Shown here: positions 41,102 through 50,445 of the stretch, one piece after another
How the letters are laid out: each line of letters begins with the position of its first letter
Numbering within the stretch: the first letter of the stretch is position 1
Origin: an uncultured Clostridia bacterium
GTDB lineage: Bacteria; Bacillota; Clostridia; Christensenellales; Borkfalkiaceae
DNA: 64,000 nucleotides
Assembly: GCA_947175485.1 (NCBI GenBank)
Contig: CAMWMZ010000003.1
Coordinates: forward strand, 18,610-82,609
Direction: 5' to 3'
Made by a program: the position numbers and the translations under genes
The notes under the pieces: model-generated
What the model saw: only the letters and a program-made list of their open reading frames with translations
Told to the model about the DNA's origin: nothing
Databases searched by the model: none

Positions 41102-41491
41102 ATGGCAAAGAATATGAACTTAAAAAAAGAAAGAATCGAAGCCAACAAAGACCGTCGCCCCTACGCAACGGCTAAATATCTGAGAATTTCCCCCTATAAA
41201 ATCAGAACCGTGCTCGCGCTTATCCGCGGCAAGTCGGTTGAAGAGGCTGCGGGAATACTCACATACTGCAACAAGGGCGGCAGCGACGAAGTTAAAAAGG
41301 TTTTGCTTTCCGCTGCGGCTAACGCAGAGCATAACCAGGGCATGGACAGAAGCGACTTGATAGTTGCCGAAGCGTTTGCAAACGGCGGACCGCACCTTAA
41401 GAGAATGCAGCCCGTTTCAAAGGGACGCGGACATGCGATTTTGAAGAGAACGAGCCACGTAACGGTGATACTCGACGCGAAGAAGGTATAA
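41102..41491 (+). CDS. rplV: Ribosomal protein L22
   Basis: A 129-residue uL22 with a slightly longer N-terminus than usual (MAKNMNLKKERIEANKDRRP). The core is AKYLRISPYKIRTVLALIRG, and the beta-hairpin that lines the exit tunnel is near PHLKRMQPVSKGRGHAILKR. It is a macrolide-contact protein. AGGAG precedes its ATG, and rpsC follows after 10 bp. Confidence 0.98.
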   Translation: MAKNMNLKKERIEANKDRRPYATAKYLRISPYKIRTVLALIRGKSVEEAAGILTYCNKGGSDEVKKVLLSAAANAEHNQGMDRSDLIVAEAFANGGPHLKRMQPVSKGRGHAILKRTSHVTVILDAKKV

Positions 41492-41501
41492 GGAGAGAGT
41501 T

Positions 41502-42173
41502 ATGGGACAGAAAGTTAATCCTCACGGTTTAAGAGTCGGCGTAATTTCCGCCTGGGATACTCAATGGTACGCCGATAAAAAGAATTTTGCGGCGTATATC
41601 AAAGAGGACAGCGAAATCCGTACTTTCCTTAAAAAGAAGTACTACGACGCGGCAATCAGCAAAATCACAATAATCAGAGCGGCAAACAAGATAGAAATAG
41701 GTATATATACCGGACGCCCCGGCGTGCTTATCGGCAAGGCGGGCGCTGAAATAGAAGTTATCAAAAAGGATTTGTCCAAGCTAACTAAAGGCAAATTAAT
41801 CGTTATCAACGTTAAAAAGGTTGATAAAATAGACTGCGACGCTCAGCTTGTTGCGGAGTCTGTGGCTTCACAGCTTGAAAAGCGCGTGTCTTACAGAAGA
41901 GCGGTTAAACAGCAAATCGCGAAGGTTGCGAAGGCCGGCGTAAAGGGCGTTAAAATTACCGTAAGCGGACGTTTGGACGGACGCGAAATCGCAGGAACGG
42001 AAAGCTATCACGACGGTTCGATACCCCTTCAGACAATCCGCGCGGATATAGATTACGGCTTTGCGGAAGCGCACACCACTTTCGGCGTGCTCGGCGTAAA
42101 GTGCTGGATTTACAAGGGAGAAGTTCTCGATACCGCTAAGCGCCTTATAATTTCAGAGGGAGGCGAAGAGTAA
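41502..42173 (+). CDS. rpsC: Ribosomal protein S3
   Basis: A 223-residue uS3 at the mRNA entry of the 30S subunit. [20 protein letters not shown] is the N-terminus, the KH domain has [20 protein letters not shown], and the C-terminal domain includes [20 protein letters not shown]. It contributes to mRNA unwinding. A GGAGAG site precedes it and rplP starts 1 bp after its stop. Confidence 0.98.
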   Translation: MGQKVNPHGLRVGVISAWDTQWYADKKNFAAYIKEDSEIRTFLKKKYYDAAISKITIIRAANKIEIGIYTGRPGVLIGKAGAEIEVIKKDLSKLTKGKLIVINVKKVDKIDCDAQLVAESVASQLEKRVSYRRAVKQQIAKVAKAGVKGVKITVSGRLDGREIAGTESYHDGSIPLQTIRADIDYGFAEAHTTFGVLGVKCWIYKGEVLDTAKRLIISEGGEE

Positions 42174-42174
42174 T

Positions 42175-42621
42175 ATGTTAATTCCCAAGAGAGTTAAAAG
42201 AAGAATGCAGCACCGCGGAAAAATCCACGGCAAAGCACAGAAGGGCAATAAAATCGCTTACGGCGAATACGGGCTCGTATCTTTGGAGGGAGCGAGAATC
42301 ACTTCCAACCAGATAGAGGCGGCGCGTATCGCGATGACGAGATTTATAAAGAGGGGCGGAAAGGTATGGATTGACATATTCCCCCACAAGCCCATAACCA
42401 AACACCCCGCAGAATCCCGTATGGGTTCCGGTAAAGGTTCGGTTGAATACTGGGTTGCAATCGTAAAACCCGGCAGAGTTATGTTTGAAATGTCGGGCGT
42501 GAGCGAAGAAATCGCACGCGAGGCTATGCGCCTTGCAAGCCACAAACTTCCGGTTAAGTGCAAGTTTATAAAGAAAGAAGTCGAAGCAGTCGAAGAAGGC
42601 GGTGAAGCTAATGAAGGCTAA
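42175..42621 (+). CDS. rplP: Ribosomal protein L16
   Basis: A 148-residue uL16, beginning [20 protein letters not shown], with the A-site-tRNA region [20 protein letters not shown] and [19 protein letters not shown]. It is slightly longer than usual because of an acidic tail ([12 protein letters not shown]). The last 11 bp overlap the start of rpmC, and the ribosome binding site of rpmC lies within this tail. Confidence 0.98.
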   Translation: MLIPKRVKRRMQHRGKIHGKAQKGNKIAYGEYGLVSLEGARITSNQIEAARIAMTRFIKRGGKVWIDIFPHKPITKHPAESRMGSGKGSVEYWVAIVKPGRVMFEMSGVSEEIAREAMRLASHKLPVKCKFIKKEVEAVEEGGEANEG

Positions 42622-42805
42622 GGAAATTATAAATTTGAGCGACGAAGAGCTTCAGAACAAGCTCAAAGAGCTTAAAAGCGAATTGTTTAATCTGCGTTTC
42701 CGCCACGCCAGCGGTCAGCTTGAAAATCCCCTTGCGATTAATCTTGTTAAAAAAGATATTGCGAGAGTGAACACCGTAATCCGCGCAAGGCAGTTGAAAG
42801 CGTAA
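42611..42805 (+). CDS. rpmC: Ribosomal protein L29
   Basis: A 64-residue uL29 of two helices: [20 protein letters not shown] and [20 protein letters not shown]. The ATG at 42611 is preferred over a GTG 9 bp upstream because GGCGGTG-like purine-rich sequence precedes it at a normal distance. It overlaps rplP. It lies at the tunnel exit next to L23. Confidence 0.97.
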   Translation: MKAKEIINLSDEELQNKLKELKSELFNLRFRHASGQLENPLAINLVKKDIARVNTVIRARQLKA

Positions 42806-42816
42806 AGGAGACAGAA

Positions 42817-43074
42817 ATGGAAAGAACGACGCTCAGAAAAGAAAGAGTAGGTCTTGTAGTATCCGATAAAATGGATAAGACGGTGGTTGTTGCCGTAGTG
42901 GAAAAGAGCAAACACCCCCTTTATAAAAAGACCATTACCAAAACAACCCGCTTCAAGGCGCACGATGAAAACAACGAGTGCGGCGAGGGCGACAAGGTTC
43001 GCATCGTGGAAACGCGCAAGCTTTCCAAGGATAAGAACTGGCGCGTGGCTGAAATCATAGAAAAAGCCAAGTAA
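42817..43074 (+). CDS. rpsQ: Ribosomal protein S17
   Basis: An 85-residue uS17 with an OB fold: [20 protein letters not shown] and [20 protein letters not shown], ending [15 protein letters not shown]. It is an early binder of 16S rRNA. AAGGAG precedes it. It is the last gene of the S10 part; a gap of 161 nt with possible RNA structure follows before rplN. Confidence 0.98.
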   Translation: MERTTLRKERVGLVVSDKMDKTVVVAVVEKSKHPLYKKTITKTTRFKAHDENNECGEGDKVRIVETRKLSKDKNWRVAEIIEKAK

Positions 43075-43110
43075 TTTTAAAACGCGAAATATTTTATCAA
43101 ATAACTTCAA

Positions 43111-43202
43111 GATTGTTGCCTCCGCTCAAAGGAGAGCAGGGCGCTCAACCTTGCTTATGTGTGCGGGGAACAATCCTCTGTAAGGTTGCAAAATAAAGCA
43201 AC
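43111..43202 (+). ncRNA. Structured intercistronic RNA between rpsQ and rplN (candidate)
   Basis: GATTGTT (43111-43117) pairs with AACAATC (43169-43175) around the hairpin CTCC/GGAG (43120-43134). An alternative helix AACCTT/AAGGTT (43147-43152 with 43182-43187) would exclude the first pairing, and GTTGC/GCAAC (43185-43202) closes a third hairpin. It may be a regulatory leader for the spc half of the operon. Confidence 0.5.
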
Positions 43203-43235
43203 AGTTGTAAGTAATCATAATAGGAGAGATATTAT

Positions 43236-43604
43236 ATGATACAACCTCAGACAAGGCTCAAAGCCGCGGACAACAGCGGCGCTAAAGAGCTTATGTGCAT
43301 CAAGGTGCTCGGCGGTTCGTTCAGAAAGTTCGCAAACATCGGCGACGTAATCGTATGCTCCGTTAAAACGGCGGCACCCGGCGGCGCGGTAAAGAAAGGC
43401 GAAGTAGTGAAGGCCGTTATCGTGCGCACCAGAAAAGGCATCAGACGCGACGACGGAACGTATATCCGTTTCGACGACAACGCGGCAGTAATTATCAACA
43501 CAAACAAGGAACCGCGCGGAACGCGTATCTTCGGACCGATTGCAAGGGAGCTTCGTGAAAAGAACTATATGAAGATTATATCCCTCGCACCCGAAGTGCT
43601 TTAA
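43236..43604 (+). CDS. rplN: Ribosomal protein L14
   Basis: A 122-residue uL14, normal length, beginning [20 protein letters not shown], with [20 protein letters not shown] and [20 protein letters not shown]. It forms part of the intersubunit bridge and the RsfS site. It is the first gene of the spc part; GGAGAG precedes the ATG. Confidence 0.98.
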   Translation: MIQPQTRLKAADNSGAKELMCIKVLGGSFRKFANIGDVIVCSVKTAAPGGAVKKGEVVKAVIVRTRKGIRRDDGTYIRFDDNAAVIINTNKEPRGTRIFGPIARELREKNYMKIISLAPEVL

Positions 43605-43620
43605 TTAAAGGAGAAAGGCT

Positions 43621-44049
43621 ATGAACGTAAAATTAAATGACAATGTATTAGTTATCTCCGGTAAATACGCGAAAAAGACGGGTAAAGTAATAGCTACTTC
43701 CCCGAAAAACGGAACGGTAACTGTTGAAGGCGTAAACATTCACAAGAAAGCGCAGAAAGCAAGAAAGGCGAACGAAGTTTCCAAAATAGCGGAGGTCGAA
43801 GCGCCCATAGACGTATCAAACGTAATGGTAATCTGTGCTGCTTGCGGAAAGGCGATAAGAGTAAAGCATACGCTTATCGACGGAAAGAACACAAGAGTCT
43901 GCCCCAAGTGCAACGCAACGCTTGACAGCGTGTACACGGGCAAGGCGGCTAAAAAGGCGGTTAAGGAAGCGCCCAAAAAGCGTGAAAGAAAGCGCGCCAA
44001 GAAAGCCGAGAATGCGGCGGAAACCGCAACCGAAGACAAGGCTGAATAA
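43621..44049 (+). CDS. rplX: Ribosomal protein L24, with basic C-terminal extension
   Basis: A 142-residue uL24; the usual length is about 105. The KOW part is [27 protein letters not shown] ... CPKCNAT pair of CxxC motifs lies near residues 67-99. The last 35 residues form a Lys/Arg-rich then acidic tail ([16 protein letters not shown]), similar in style to the tails on L21 and L16 here. It initiates 50S assembly. Confidence 0.97.
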   Translation: MNVKLNDNVLVISGKYAKKTGKVIATSPKNGTVTVEGVNIHKKAQKARKANEVSKIAEVEAPIDVSNVMVICAACGKAIRVKHTLIDGKNTRVCPKCNATLDSVYTGKAAKKAVKEAPKKRERKRAKKAENAAETATEDKAE

Positions 44050-44060
44050 GGAGGGCGACT

Positions 44061-44639
44061 ATGGCTACGAAAAAAACTGCGAAGCAAGAAAAAGTTTACA
44101 AATCCAGAGTACTGGAAGCATACGACAAGGAAGTCGTTCCCGCCCTTACCGAAAAATTCGGTTACAAAAATCCTATGCAGGTTCCCAAGCTTGTTAAAAT
44201 TATTTTAAGCTCGGGCCTCGGCGACATAAAGGACAACGCGAAGTCGATTCAGATTGCTCAAAACGAAATGAAGACCATATCCGGTCAGCAGCCCGTAGTT
44301 TGCAAGGCTAAAAAGTCGGTTGCGAACTTCAAGGTGCGCGAGGGAATGCCTATCGGTTTGAAAGTAACCCTCCGCGGCAAGATGATGTACGACTTCTATG
44401 ATAAATTCATCTCCATAGCTCTTCCCAGAGTGCGCGACTTCCGCGGCGTACCCCGCGACAGTTTCGACGGAAAGGGCAACTATTGCATGGGTATCAAAGA
44501 ACAGCTTATCTTCCCTGAAATTCAATATGATCAGGTTGAAAAAATCAGAGGTATGGATATCTGCTTTGTAACCACGGCAAAAACCGACGAAGAAGCGAGA
44601 GAGCTTTTAAGGGCGCTTGGTATGCCCTTCAAGAAGTAA
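44061..44639 (+). CDS. rplE: Ribosomal protein L5
   Basis: A 192-residue uL5 that binds 5S rRNA. A short Lys-rich N-terminal addition precedes [20 protein letters not shown]. Conserved parts are [38 protein letters not shown] and [27 protein letters not shown] precedes the ATG. Confidence 0.98.
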   Translation: MATKKTAKQEKVYKSRVLEAYDKEVVPALTEKFGYKNPMQVPKLVKIILSSGLGDIKDNAKSIQIAQNEMKTISGQQPVVCKAKKSVANFKVREGMPIGLKVTLRGKMMYDFYDKFISIALPRVRDFRGVPRDSFDGKGNYCMGIKEQLIFPEIQYDQVEKIRGMDICFVTTAKTDEEARELLRALGMPFKK

Positions 44640-44648
44640 GGAGTAATT

Positions 44649-44834
44649 ATGGCAAAGAAAGCAATGATAAACAAGCAGCAGAAGCCTGCTAAATACTCTA
44701 CGAGAGCTTATACGAGATGCTCGATCTGCGGCAGACCCCACGCGGTTTTGCGCAAATACGGAGTATGCCGTATATGTTTCAGAAACCTCGCTTATAAGGG
44801 ACAAATTCCCGGCGTGAAAAAATCGAGCTGGTAA
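44649..44834 (+). CDS. rpsN: Ribosomal protein S14, zinc type
   Basis: A 61-residue uS14 of the short type [21 protein letters not shown] holds the four zinc cysteines. It is located in the 30S head. An AAGGAG site overlaps the rplE stop. The zinc-free long form is not present nearby. Confidence 0.98.
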   Translation: MAKKAMINKQQKPAKYSTRAYTRCSICGRPHAVLRKYGVCRICFRNLAYKGQIPGVKKSSW

Positions 44835-44850
44835 GAGGAGGAGAGAAGAA

Positions 44851-45243
44851 ATGACAGATCCTATCGCAGATATGCTCACCCGCATAAGAAATGCGCTCAG
44901 AGCTAACAAGGAAACCGTTGAGGTTCCCGCATCAAATATGAAAAAAGCAATAGCCGATATCCTTGTTAACGAAGGATATATTTCCGGAGTGGAGCTTCAG
45001 GAAGACGGCTATAACGGCAAACTTTTGTTGACCCTTAAATACGTCGGCAAGAAAAAGCCCGTAATCAACAGCCTTAAAAGGGTTTCCCGCCCCGGACTCC
45101 GCGTGTATTCGGACGTTGAAACCATGCCTAAGGTAATGGACGGGCTGGGTATAGCCATTCTTTCCACCAACAAGGGAATACTCACAGACAGGCAGGCAAA
45201 GTCGCAGAACGTAGGCGGCGAAGTGCTCTGCTATATCTGGTAA
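44851..45243 (+). CDS. rpsH: Ribosomal protein S8
   Basis: A 130-residue uS8, beginning MTDPIADMLTRIRNALRANK and ending GILTDRQAKSQNVGGEVLCY. It binds the central domain of 16S rRNA and in some bacteria represses the spc operon by binding a mimic in mRNA, so it is a candidate ligand of the structure at 43111. AGGAGG precedes it. Confidence 0.98.
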   Translation: MTDPIADMLTRIRNALRANKETVEVPASNMKKAIADILVNEGYISGVELQEDGYNGKLLLTLKYVGKKKPVINSLKRVSRPGLRVYSDVETMPKVMDGLGIAILSTNKGILTDRQAKSQNVGGEVLCYIW

Positions 45244-45257
45244 GGAGGTAATTCGAT

Positions 45258-45806
45258 ATGTCAAGAATAGGTAAATTACCCGTAGCCCTTCCCGCGGGCG
45301 TTACCGTAACTTTCGAAAACGGACTTTTGACCGTTAAAGGAAGCAAGGGCACGCTTACGCAGACGGTAGTGGGCGATATCGATATCAAAGTGAACGGCGC
45401 CGAAGCGGTTGTTGAAAAAACTTCGGACGCAGTAGGCACTAACGCAAAACACGGACTTTACCGCGCGCTTTTGCACAACATGGTAGTCGGCGTATCCGAA
45501 GGCTATACAAAGGCTTTAAAGGTTAACGGCGTCGGCTGGAAGGTCGCAAAACAAGGCAACAAGCTTGTTTTGAACGTAGGCTTTTCTCACCCCGTTGAAT
45601 TTGCAGAACCCGCAGGCGTTAAGTTGGAATGCCCCAGCCCCAACGAAATCACCGTTTCGGGTATTGACAAGGCGCTTGTAGGACAGACGGCGGCGGATAT
45701 CCGCACCATAAGAATTCCCGAACCCTACCACGGTTACGGCATCGCTTACAAGGATGAAGTAATCGAGCGTAAGGAAGGTAAAACGGGAGGTAAGGGCAAG
45801 AAGTAA
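45258..45806 (+). CDS. rplF: Ribosomal protein L6
   Basis: A 182-residue uL6 with two similar domains, [20 protein letters not shown] at the start and the end [20 protein letters not shown] followed by GKTGGKGKK. It lies near the sarcin-ricin loop. AAGGAGG precedes it. A stem-loop separates it from rplR. Confidence 0.98.
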   Translation: MSRIGKLPVALPAGVTVTFENGLLTVKGSKGTLTQTVVGDIDIKVNGAEAVVEKTSDAVGTNAKHGLYRALLHNMVVGVSEGYTKALKVNGVGWKVAKQGNKLVLNVGFSHPVEFAEPAGVKLECPSPNEITVSGIDKALVGQTAADIRTIRIPEPYHGYGIAYKDEVIERKEGKTGGKGKK

Positions 45807-45810
45807 TCCC

Positions 45811-45856
45811 GCGCGCCTTGCGGCGTGAAAGGGAGAGTGCGTTTTGTAAGGCGCGC
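45811..45856 (+). other. Stem-loop between rplF and rplR
   Basis: GCGCGCCTT (45811-45819) pairs perfectly with AAGGCGCGC (45848-45856) across a 28-nt purine-rich loop. No T run follows, so it is not a terminator. Confidence 0.55.
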
Positions 45857-45874
45857 TTGCTCGAAGGAGAAATT

Positions 45875-46243
45875 ATGATTAATAAAATCGACAAAAACGA
45901 GGAACGTTTAAGACGTCATGCGAGAGTGCGCAAAAAGATTAAAGGCACTTCCGAAACTCCCCGTTTGAGCGTTTACCGCAGTTTAAACCACATCTATGCA
46001 CAGATTATCGACGATACGAAGGGAGTAACCCTTTGCTCGGCTTCCACAATGGAAAAGGAAGTAAAGGCAAAAATCGCAAAGATGACGAAAACCGACGCAG
46101 CCAAGGAAGTAGGCAAAGCTGTTGCGGAGAAAGCAAAGGCTCTTAAAATAAAGAGCGTTGTTTTCGACAGAGGCGGCTATATCTACACGGGGCGCGTACA
46201 GGCAGTGGCAGACGGCGCAAGGGAAGCCGGACTCGATTTCTAA
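45875..46243 (+). CDS. rplR: Ribosomal protein L18
   Basis: A 122-residue uL18 that binds 5S rRNA. The ATG at 45875 has GAAGGAG before it; an earlier in-frame start would translate the stem-loop. Typical sequence is [20 protein letters not shown] and [20 protein letters not shown], ending [20 protein letters not shown]. Confidence 0.98.
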   Translation: MINKIDKNEERLRRHARVRKKIKGTSETPRLSVYRSLNHIYAQIIDDTKGVTLCSASTMEKEVKAKIAKMTKTDAAKEVGKAVAEKAKALKIKSVVFDRGGYIYTGRVQAVADGAREAGLDF

Positions 46244-46253
46244 GGAGCGTATT

Positions 46254-46787
46254 ATGGAAGAAAGGAAAGAAAGACCCGCAAGAAGAGATAACAGGAGAAG
46301 ACAGGAAGACGACGGCTTAATCAAAAAGCTCATTCAGGTCAACAGAGTATCAAAAACCGTTAAAGGCGGACGTAATATGCGCTTTGCCGCGCTCGTAGTA
46401 GTGGGTGACGGCAAGGGTTCCGTAGGTTACGGTATGGGCAAATCCAAGGAAGTTCCCGAAGCAATCGAAAAGGCGAACGCGCAGGCTAAAAAGAATATGC
46501 GCAAAGTAGCATTGCAGGGTACGACCATTCCCCACGGCGTTTTGGGTGTGTTCGGAAGAGGTTCCGTTCTTATGATGCCCGCTTCGGAAGGTACCGGCGT
46601 TATCGCGGGCGGTCCCGTACGTGCCGTTATGGAAGCGGCGGGAGTTAAGGACGTAAGAACAAAATCCCACGGCACTTCCAACCCCATTAACTGCGTTAAA
46701 GCTGCCGTTTGCGGGCTTTTCGATTTGAAGTCGCCCGAAGAAATCGCGGCTGCGCGCGGTAAAGACGTAAGCGAGCTTAAAGCGTAA
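46254..46787 (+). CDS. rpsE: Ribosomal protein S5
   Basis: A 177-residue uS5 with a charged N-terminal tail ([20 protein letters not shown]) and the core [40 protein letters not shown] and [20 protein letters not shown]. It helps in mRNA unwinding and decoding accuracy. The start at 46254 follows AAGGAG; upstream codons overlap rplR in another frame. Confidence 0.98.
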   Translation: MEERKERPARRDNRRRQEDDGLIKKLIQVNRVSKTVKGGRNMRFAALVVVGDGKGSVGYGMGKSKEVPEAIEKANAQAKKNMRKVALQGTTIPHGVLGVFGRGSVLMMPASEGTGVIAGGPVRAVMEAAGVKDVRTKSHGTSNPINCVKAAVCGLFDLKSPEEIAAARGKDVSELKA

Positions 46788-46801
46788 CCGGAGGCATAAA
46801 A

Positions 46802-46975
46802 ATGGTAAAAGTAACTTTAATAAAGAGCATTAACGGTCAGGTTGCATCTGTAAAGGCAACGGTTGCCGCGCTCGGACTTAAAAAAATACGTCAGTCCAAA
46901 ACCTTTGAGGAAACGCCCGCAAATATGGGACAAATCAAAAAGGTTGCGCACCTTGTAAAGGTTGAGCAGGTTTAA
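46802..46975 (+). CDS. rpmD: Ribosomal protein L30
   Basis: A short gene of 57 codons. The product MVKVTLIKSINGQVASVKAT ... GLKKIRQSKTFEETPANMGQ matches bacterial uL30. It has a GGAGG site 7 bp upstream and ends 10 bp before rplO, the usual rpsE-rpmD-rplO order. Confidence 0.96.
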   Translation: MVKVTLIKSINGQVASVKATVAALGLKKIRQSKTFEETPANMGQIKKVAHLVKVEQV

Positions 46976-46985
46976 GGAGCAGACA

Positions 46986-47435
46986 ATGAGAATCGATACT
47001 TTATCGCCCGCAGAGGGCGCAAGAACCTCTAAAAAGAGACTTGGAAGAGGTATAGGCTCGGGATTGGGTAAAACCTCGGGCAAAGGACATAAAGGACAAT
47101 GGGCGCGTTCGGGCGGCGGAGTACGCCCCGGATTTGAGGGCGGCCAGATGCCTTTGGCAAGAAGAATCCCCAAACGCGGTTTCCACAATAAGTGGGCTAC
47201 CGAATACACTATCGTAAATCTCAGCCAGCTTGCAAACGTTCCCGCGGGCACGGTTGTGGATTTCGGATACGTAAGACTTAACGGACTTGCAAAAGAAGTT
47301 AAAAATTCTGCCGGTCTTAAAGTTCTCGGCACGGGCGAGCTTAAAGCTGCGCTCACCGTAAAGGCGGCTAAATTCTCTGCTTCCGCAAAAGAAGCTATTG
47401 AAAAGGCCGGCGGCAAAGCCGAAATCGAAGAATAA
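46986..47435 (+). CDS. rplO: Ribosomal protein L15
   Basis: A 149-residue uL15, beginning MRIDTLSPAEGARTSKKRLG and continuing RGIGSGLGKTSGKGHKGQWA and PGFEGGQMPLARRIPKRGFH. The ATG at 46986 follows AAGGAG; an upstream TTG lies in rpmD. It ends in a normal helical C-terminus. Confidence 0.98.
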   Translation: MRIDTLSPAEGARTSKKRLGRGIGSGLGKTSGKGHKGQWARSGGGVRPGFEGGQMPLARRIPKRGFHNKWATEYTIVNLSQLANVPAGTVVDFGYVRLNGLAKEVKNSAGLKVLGTGELKAALTVKAAKFSASAKEAIEKAGGKAEIEE

Positions 47436-47474
47436 TCAAAATTCGGCAAATCACGAAACGCCGTTCGGCGGGCT

Positions 47475-47498
47475 GCGCCGCATAAAAAGGCGCGGCGC
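47475..47498 (+). other. GC-rich hairpin before secY
   Basis: GCGCCGC (47475-47481) pairs with GCGGCGC (47492-47498). No T run directly follows, so it is probably not a terminator. Confidence 0.5.
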
Positions 47499-47532
47499 GT
47501 AATTAGCGGATTTTTGTGAGGAGATTTATCTT

Positions 47533-48888
47533 ATGTTCGAAACAATAAAAAATTGTTTTAAAGTCAAGGAAATAAGAAAGAAGATATGGATAACCCTTGT
47601 TCTTCTTTTGCTTTTCCGTATCGGCTGTTATATTCCAGTTCCGGGTATAAACCCCACGCAGTTCAGCAACGCGATTGAAGCCAACAGCTTTCTGAATATA
47701 ATGTCGTCGATAACGGGCGGCTCGCTTGCAAACGCAACTCTGTTTGCTCTCGGTATCAGCCCTTATATTAACGCGTCGATTATTATTCAGCTTTTGACCG
47801 TAGGTATTCCCGCTTTGGAAAGGCTTTCAAAGCAGGGCGAGGACGGAAGAAAGAAAATCGCCCAGATTACGCGTTACGTAACGATTGTTCTTGCTGTTGC
47901 GCAGGCTATCGGTATTATCGTTAACTTCGGTATTCAGGGCGACGCGCTCCGTCTTTCGATTTTCGGCGGCGGTGCGGTAGCTGCGATAAGCGATACAGCG
48001 GCTAAATGGATTGCGGGTATTTTCCTTACGGTTGTTTATACCGCGGGCGCGATGCTCGTTATGTGGATTGGCGAAAGGATTACCGAATACGGCATATCGA
48101 ACGGTATTTCGCTTATAATCTTTATCGGTATTATATCTACCGCAGGACTTACGATTATCGCAAACCTTATGGACGGCTTTAACGGCGAAACATCCAGATT
48201 CTGGGAGCTTTTGGGCTTTATAATTCTGACGGTGGTTGAATTTACGGCAATCGTAACGGTAGACTTATCGGAAAGAAGAATTCCCGTTCAATATGCAAAA
48301 CAGGTTAAGGGAAGAAAAATGTACGGCGGTCAGTCATCCGTAATTCCTATCAGAATTTCGGGCTCCGGCGTTATGCCTTTGATTTTCGCGTTTGCGCTTG
48401 TTTCGTTCCCCCAGATGATTATAAGCTTATTCTGGCCTGGTTCGTCTGCGGAAAATGGAATAGTAGAATGGTTTTCGGGTTCGGGAGCATGGTACGGTCA
48501 GCTCATTTATATGATTGTGCTCTGCCTGTTGATATTCGCGTTCTCGTTCTTCTATGCGTCGATGCAGTTCAATCCGGAGGACGTTTCCAAAACGATACAG
48601 CAGAACGGCGGATTTATTCAGGGTATCCGTCCCGGTAAGCCCACGGCTGATTATCTTAAAAAGATTTCTAACCGTATAACGCTTTTCGGCGCGATATATC
48701 TTTCGCTCGTGGCGTTTATACCTTCGATACTTTCGATGATACTTTCCTCGCTCGGAATGAGCAACCTTACGCTTCTTTCGGTATTCTCGACTACGGGTAT
48801 ACTAATCGTCGTATCGGTTGCGCTCGAGTTAGATAAGCAGCTTGAAAGCCAGCTTATGATGAAGAACTATAAGGGCTTTTTGAAGTAA
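47533..48888 (+). CDS. secY: Preprotein translocase subunit SecY
   Basis: A 451-residue channel protein with ten membrane segments. Typical parts are RIGCYIPVPGINPTQF, the plug region near LNIMSSITGGSLANATLFAL, ALGISPYINASIIIQLL, and the cytoplasmic loop KGRKMYGGQSSVIPIRISGS. With SecE (25780) it forms the export channel. AGGAG precedes the ATG. Its stop overlaps the adk start (TAATG). Confidence 0.98.
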   Translation: MFETIKNCFKVKEIRKKIWITLVLLLLFRIGCYIPVPGINPTQFSNAIEANSFLNIMSSITGGSLANATLFALGISPYINASIIIQLLTVGIPALERLSKQGEDGRKKIAQITRYVTIVLAVAQAIGIIVNFGIQGDALRLSIFGGGAVAAISDTAAKWIAGIFLTVVYTAGAMLVMWIGERITEYGISNGISLIIFIGIISTAGLTIIANLMDGFNGETSRFWELLGFIILTVVEFTAIVTVDLSERRIPVQYAKQVKGRKMYGGQSSVIPIRISGSGVMPLIFAFALVSFPQMIISLFWPGSSAENGIVEWFSGSGAWYGQLIYMIVLCLLIFAFSFFYASMQFNPEDVSKTIQQNGGFIQGIRPGKPTADYLKKISNRITLFGAIYLSLVAFIPSILSMILSSLGMSNLTLLSVFSTTGILIVVSVALELDKQLESQLMMKNYKGFLK

Positions 48889-49508
48889 TGAATATTATAT
48901 TGCTCGGCGCGCCCGGGGCAGGCAAAGGCACCCAGGCGAGCAAAATAGCGGCTAAATACAATCTTTTGCACATTTCCACGGGCGATATTTTCCGCGCCAA
49001 CATAAAGGGCGGCACGGAAATCGGCAAGCTTGCAAAGTCGTATATCGACGCGGGCAAGCTTGTTCCCGACGAAGTGACCTGCAAAATCGTAGAGGACAGA
49101 TTGACATGGGACGACGCGAAAAGCGGTTATATGCTTGACGGTTTCCCCCGCAACATTTATCAGGCGCAGGAGCTTGATAAGTTTGCAAAGGTGGATTTGT
49201 GCCTTAACATCGACGTGGACGAAGCGCTTTTAATGGACAGAATATGCGGACGCAGAGTTTGTTCGTGCGGAGAAAGCTACCACGTATCTACTTTGAACGG
49301 AGCAACGGCTTGCGCAAAGTGCGGTAACGAGCTTTACCAAAGGGCGGACGATAACCCCGAAACGGTTAAAGCCCGGCTCGATACTTACAACACGCAGACA
49401 GCGCCGCTAATCGATTATTATAAAAAGCAGGGCAAGCTTGCCAGCGTTACTAGCGGTGAAGGCTCTCCCGACGAAGTGTTTGAACAAATCGTTAAAATTC
49501 TCGGTTAA
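48888..49508 (+). CDS. adk: Adenylate kinase with cysteine-rich LID
   Basis: A 206-residue long-type adenylate kinase (ATP + AMP to 2 ADP). The P-loop is GAPGAGKGTQ, the AMP site DGFPRNIYQAQ, and the LID GRRVCSCGESYHVSTL ... CAKCG. Zinc-type LIDs normally carry C-x2-C at both ends; here the first pair is C-x-C, one residue short, so the zinc geometry may differ. It overlaps secY by one base, the usual Firmicutes order. Confidence 0.97.
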   Translation: MNIILLGAPGAGKGTQASKIAAKYNLLHISTGDIFRANIKGGTEIGKLAKSYIDAGKLVPDEVTCKIVEDRLTWDDAKSGYMLDGFPRNIYQAQELDKFAKVDLCLNIDVDEALLMDRICGRRVCSCGESYHVSTLNGATACAKCGNELYQRADDNPETVKARLDTYNTQTAPLIDYYKKQGKLASVTSGEGSPDEVFEQIVKILG

Positions 49509-49548
49509 AATTATTTTATTGCGCAAAAAACAACGCTTTTGCTTAGCG

Positions 49549-49578
49549 CGCCGAAGCTGCGGCTGTGCCGCCTCGGCG
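49549..49578 (+). other. Hairpin between adk and map
   Basis: CGCCGA (49549-49554) pairs with TCGGCG (49573-49578), with an inner CGGC/GCCG stem. The 180-nt gap also has TTGCGCAA on both sides. No gene seen. Confidence 0.45.
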
Positions 49579-49688
49579 GGGAGATTTGCGCAAGCGATAT
49601 AAAAAGTGCGCCCAAGCATTGAGCAATTAGAGCAGCACGCTCAAATCACGAAAAGCTGCAGGCGCGGAGCAACCGGGATTTTGTAAAT

Positions 49689-50435
49689 ATGATAACTATA
49701 AAAAACGAAAAAGAAATCGAATTAATGCGCGAAAGCTGCCGTATAGCCAAAGAAACTTTGGATTTCGTCGGCAAAAACATACGCGCCGGCATGACGACGA
49801 AGGAAGTGGACGAGCTTGTTTACAAGTACATAACTTCGTGCGGGGCGTATCCTTCCGAGCTTGGTTATGAGGGCTATCCCGCAAGTTCGTGCGTTTCCGT
49901 AAACGAAGTTGTCGTTCACGGTATTCCCGGCGAAAGAATTTTGGCGGACGGCGATATCGTAAGCGTGGATATCGTTGCGGAAAAGAACGGTTTTCACGGC
50001 GACGCGGCGAGAACGTATCTTATCGGCAACGTTTCCGAAGAAAAGAAAAAGCTTGTAAAAGTAACCGAAGAATGCTTTTTCAAGGCAATCGAGGGTTTGC
50101 AGGCGGGAGTTCCGCTTTACAACATAGGTCATGCGGTTCAGACCCACGCGGAAGCCAACGGTTACGGCGTGGTCCGTGCGCTTACGGGGCACGGAATAGG
50201 CAGGAGTATGCATGAGGACCCCGCTGTGCCTAATTACGGAAAGCGCGGTACGGGAATGCGGCTCAAAGCCGGAATGACAATCTGTATCGAACCGATGATA
50301 AATGCGGGAACTTATAAGGTGCTTGTGGACCGCAACGACGGCTGGACGGTGGTTACCGCAGACGGCAAACCCGCCGCCCATTACGAAAACACCGTGCTTA
50401 TAAAAGAGGACGGCGTTGAAATCCTTACTCTTTAA
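49689..50435 (+). CDS. map: Methionine aminopeptidase, type I
   Basis: A 248-residue enzyme that removes the initiator Met. Metal ligands are in VSVDIVAEKNGFHGDAARTY (two Asp), RALTGHGIGRSMHEDPAVPN (His), ICIEPMIN (Glu) and AHYENTVLI (Glu). Full length, without an N-terminal zinc finger. No strong ribosome binding site precedes the ATG. It belongs to the secY-adk-map unit. Confidence 0.97.
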   Translation: MITIKNEKEIELMRESCRIAKETLDFVGKNIRAGMTTKEVDELVYKYITSCGAYPSELGYEGYPASSCVSVNEVVVHGIPGERILADGDIVSVDIVAEKNGFHGDAARTYLIGNVSEEKKKLVKVTEECFFKAIEGLQAGVPLYNIGHAVQTHAEANGYGVVRALTGHGIGRSMHEDPAVPNYGKRGTGMRLKAGMTICIEPMINAGTYKVLVDRNDGWTVVTADGKPAAHYENTVLIKEDGVEILTL

Positions 50436-50445
50436 AGGTAAAGAT

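Noticed and set aside
43075..43235. tRNA or other housekeeping RNA in the rpsQ-rplN gap
   Set aside because: No acceptor stem, T-loop or anticodon arrangement could be built from the helices.
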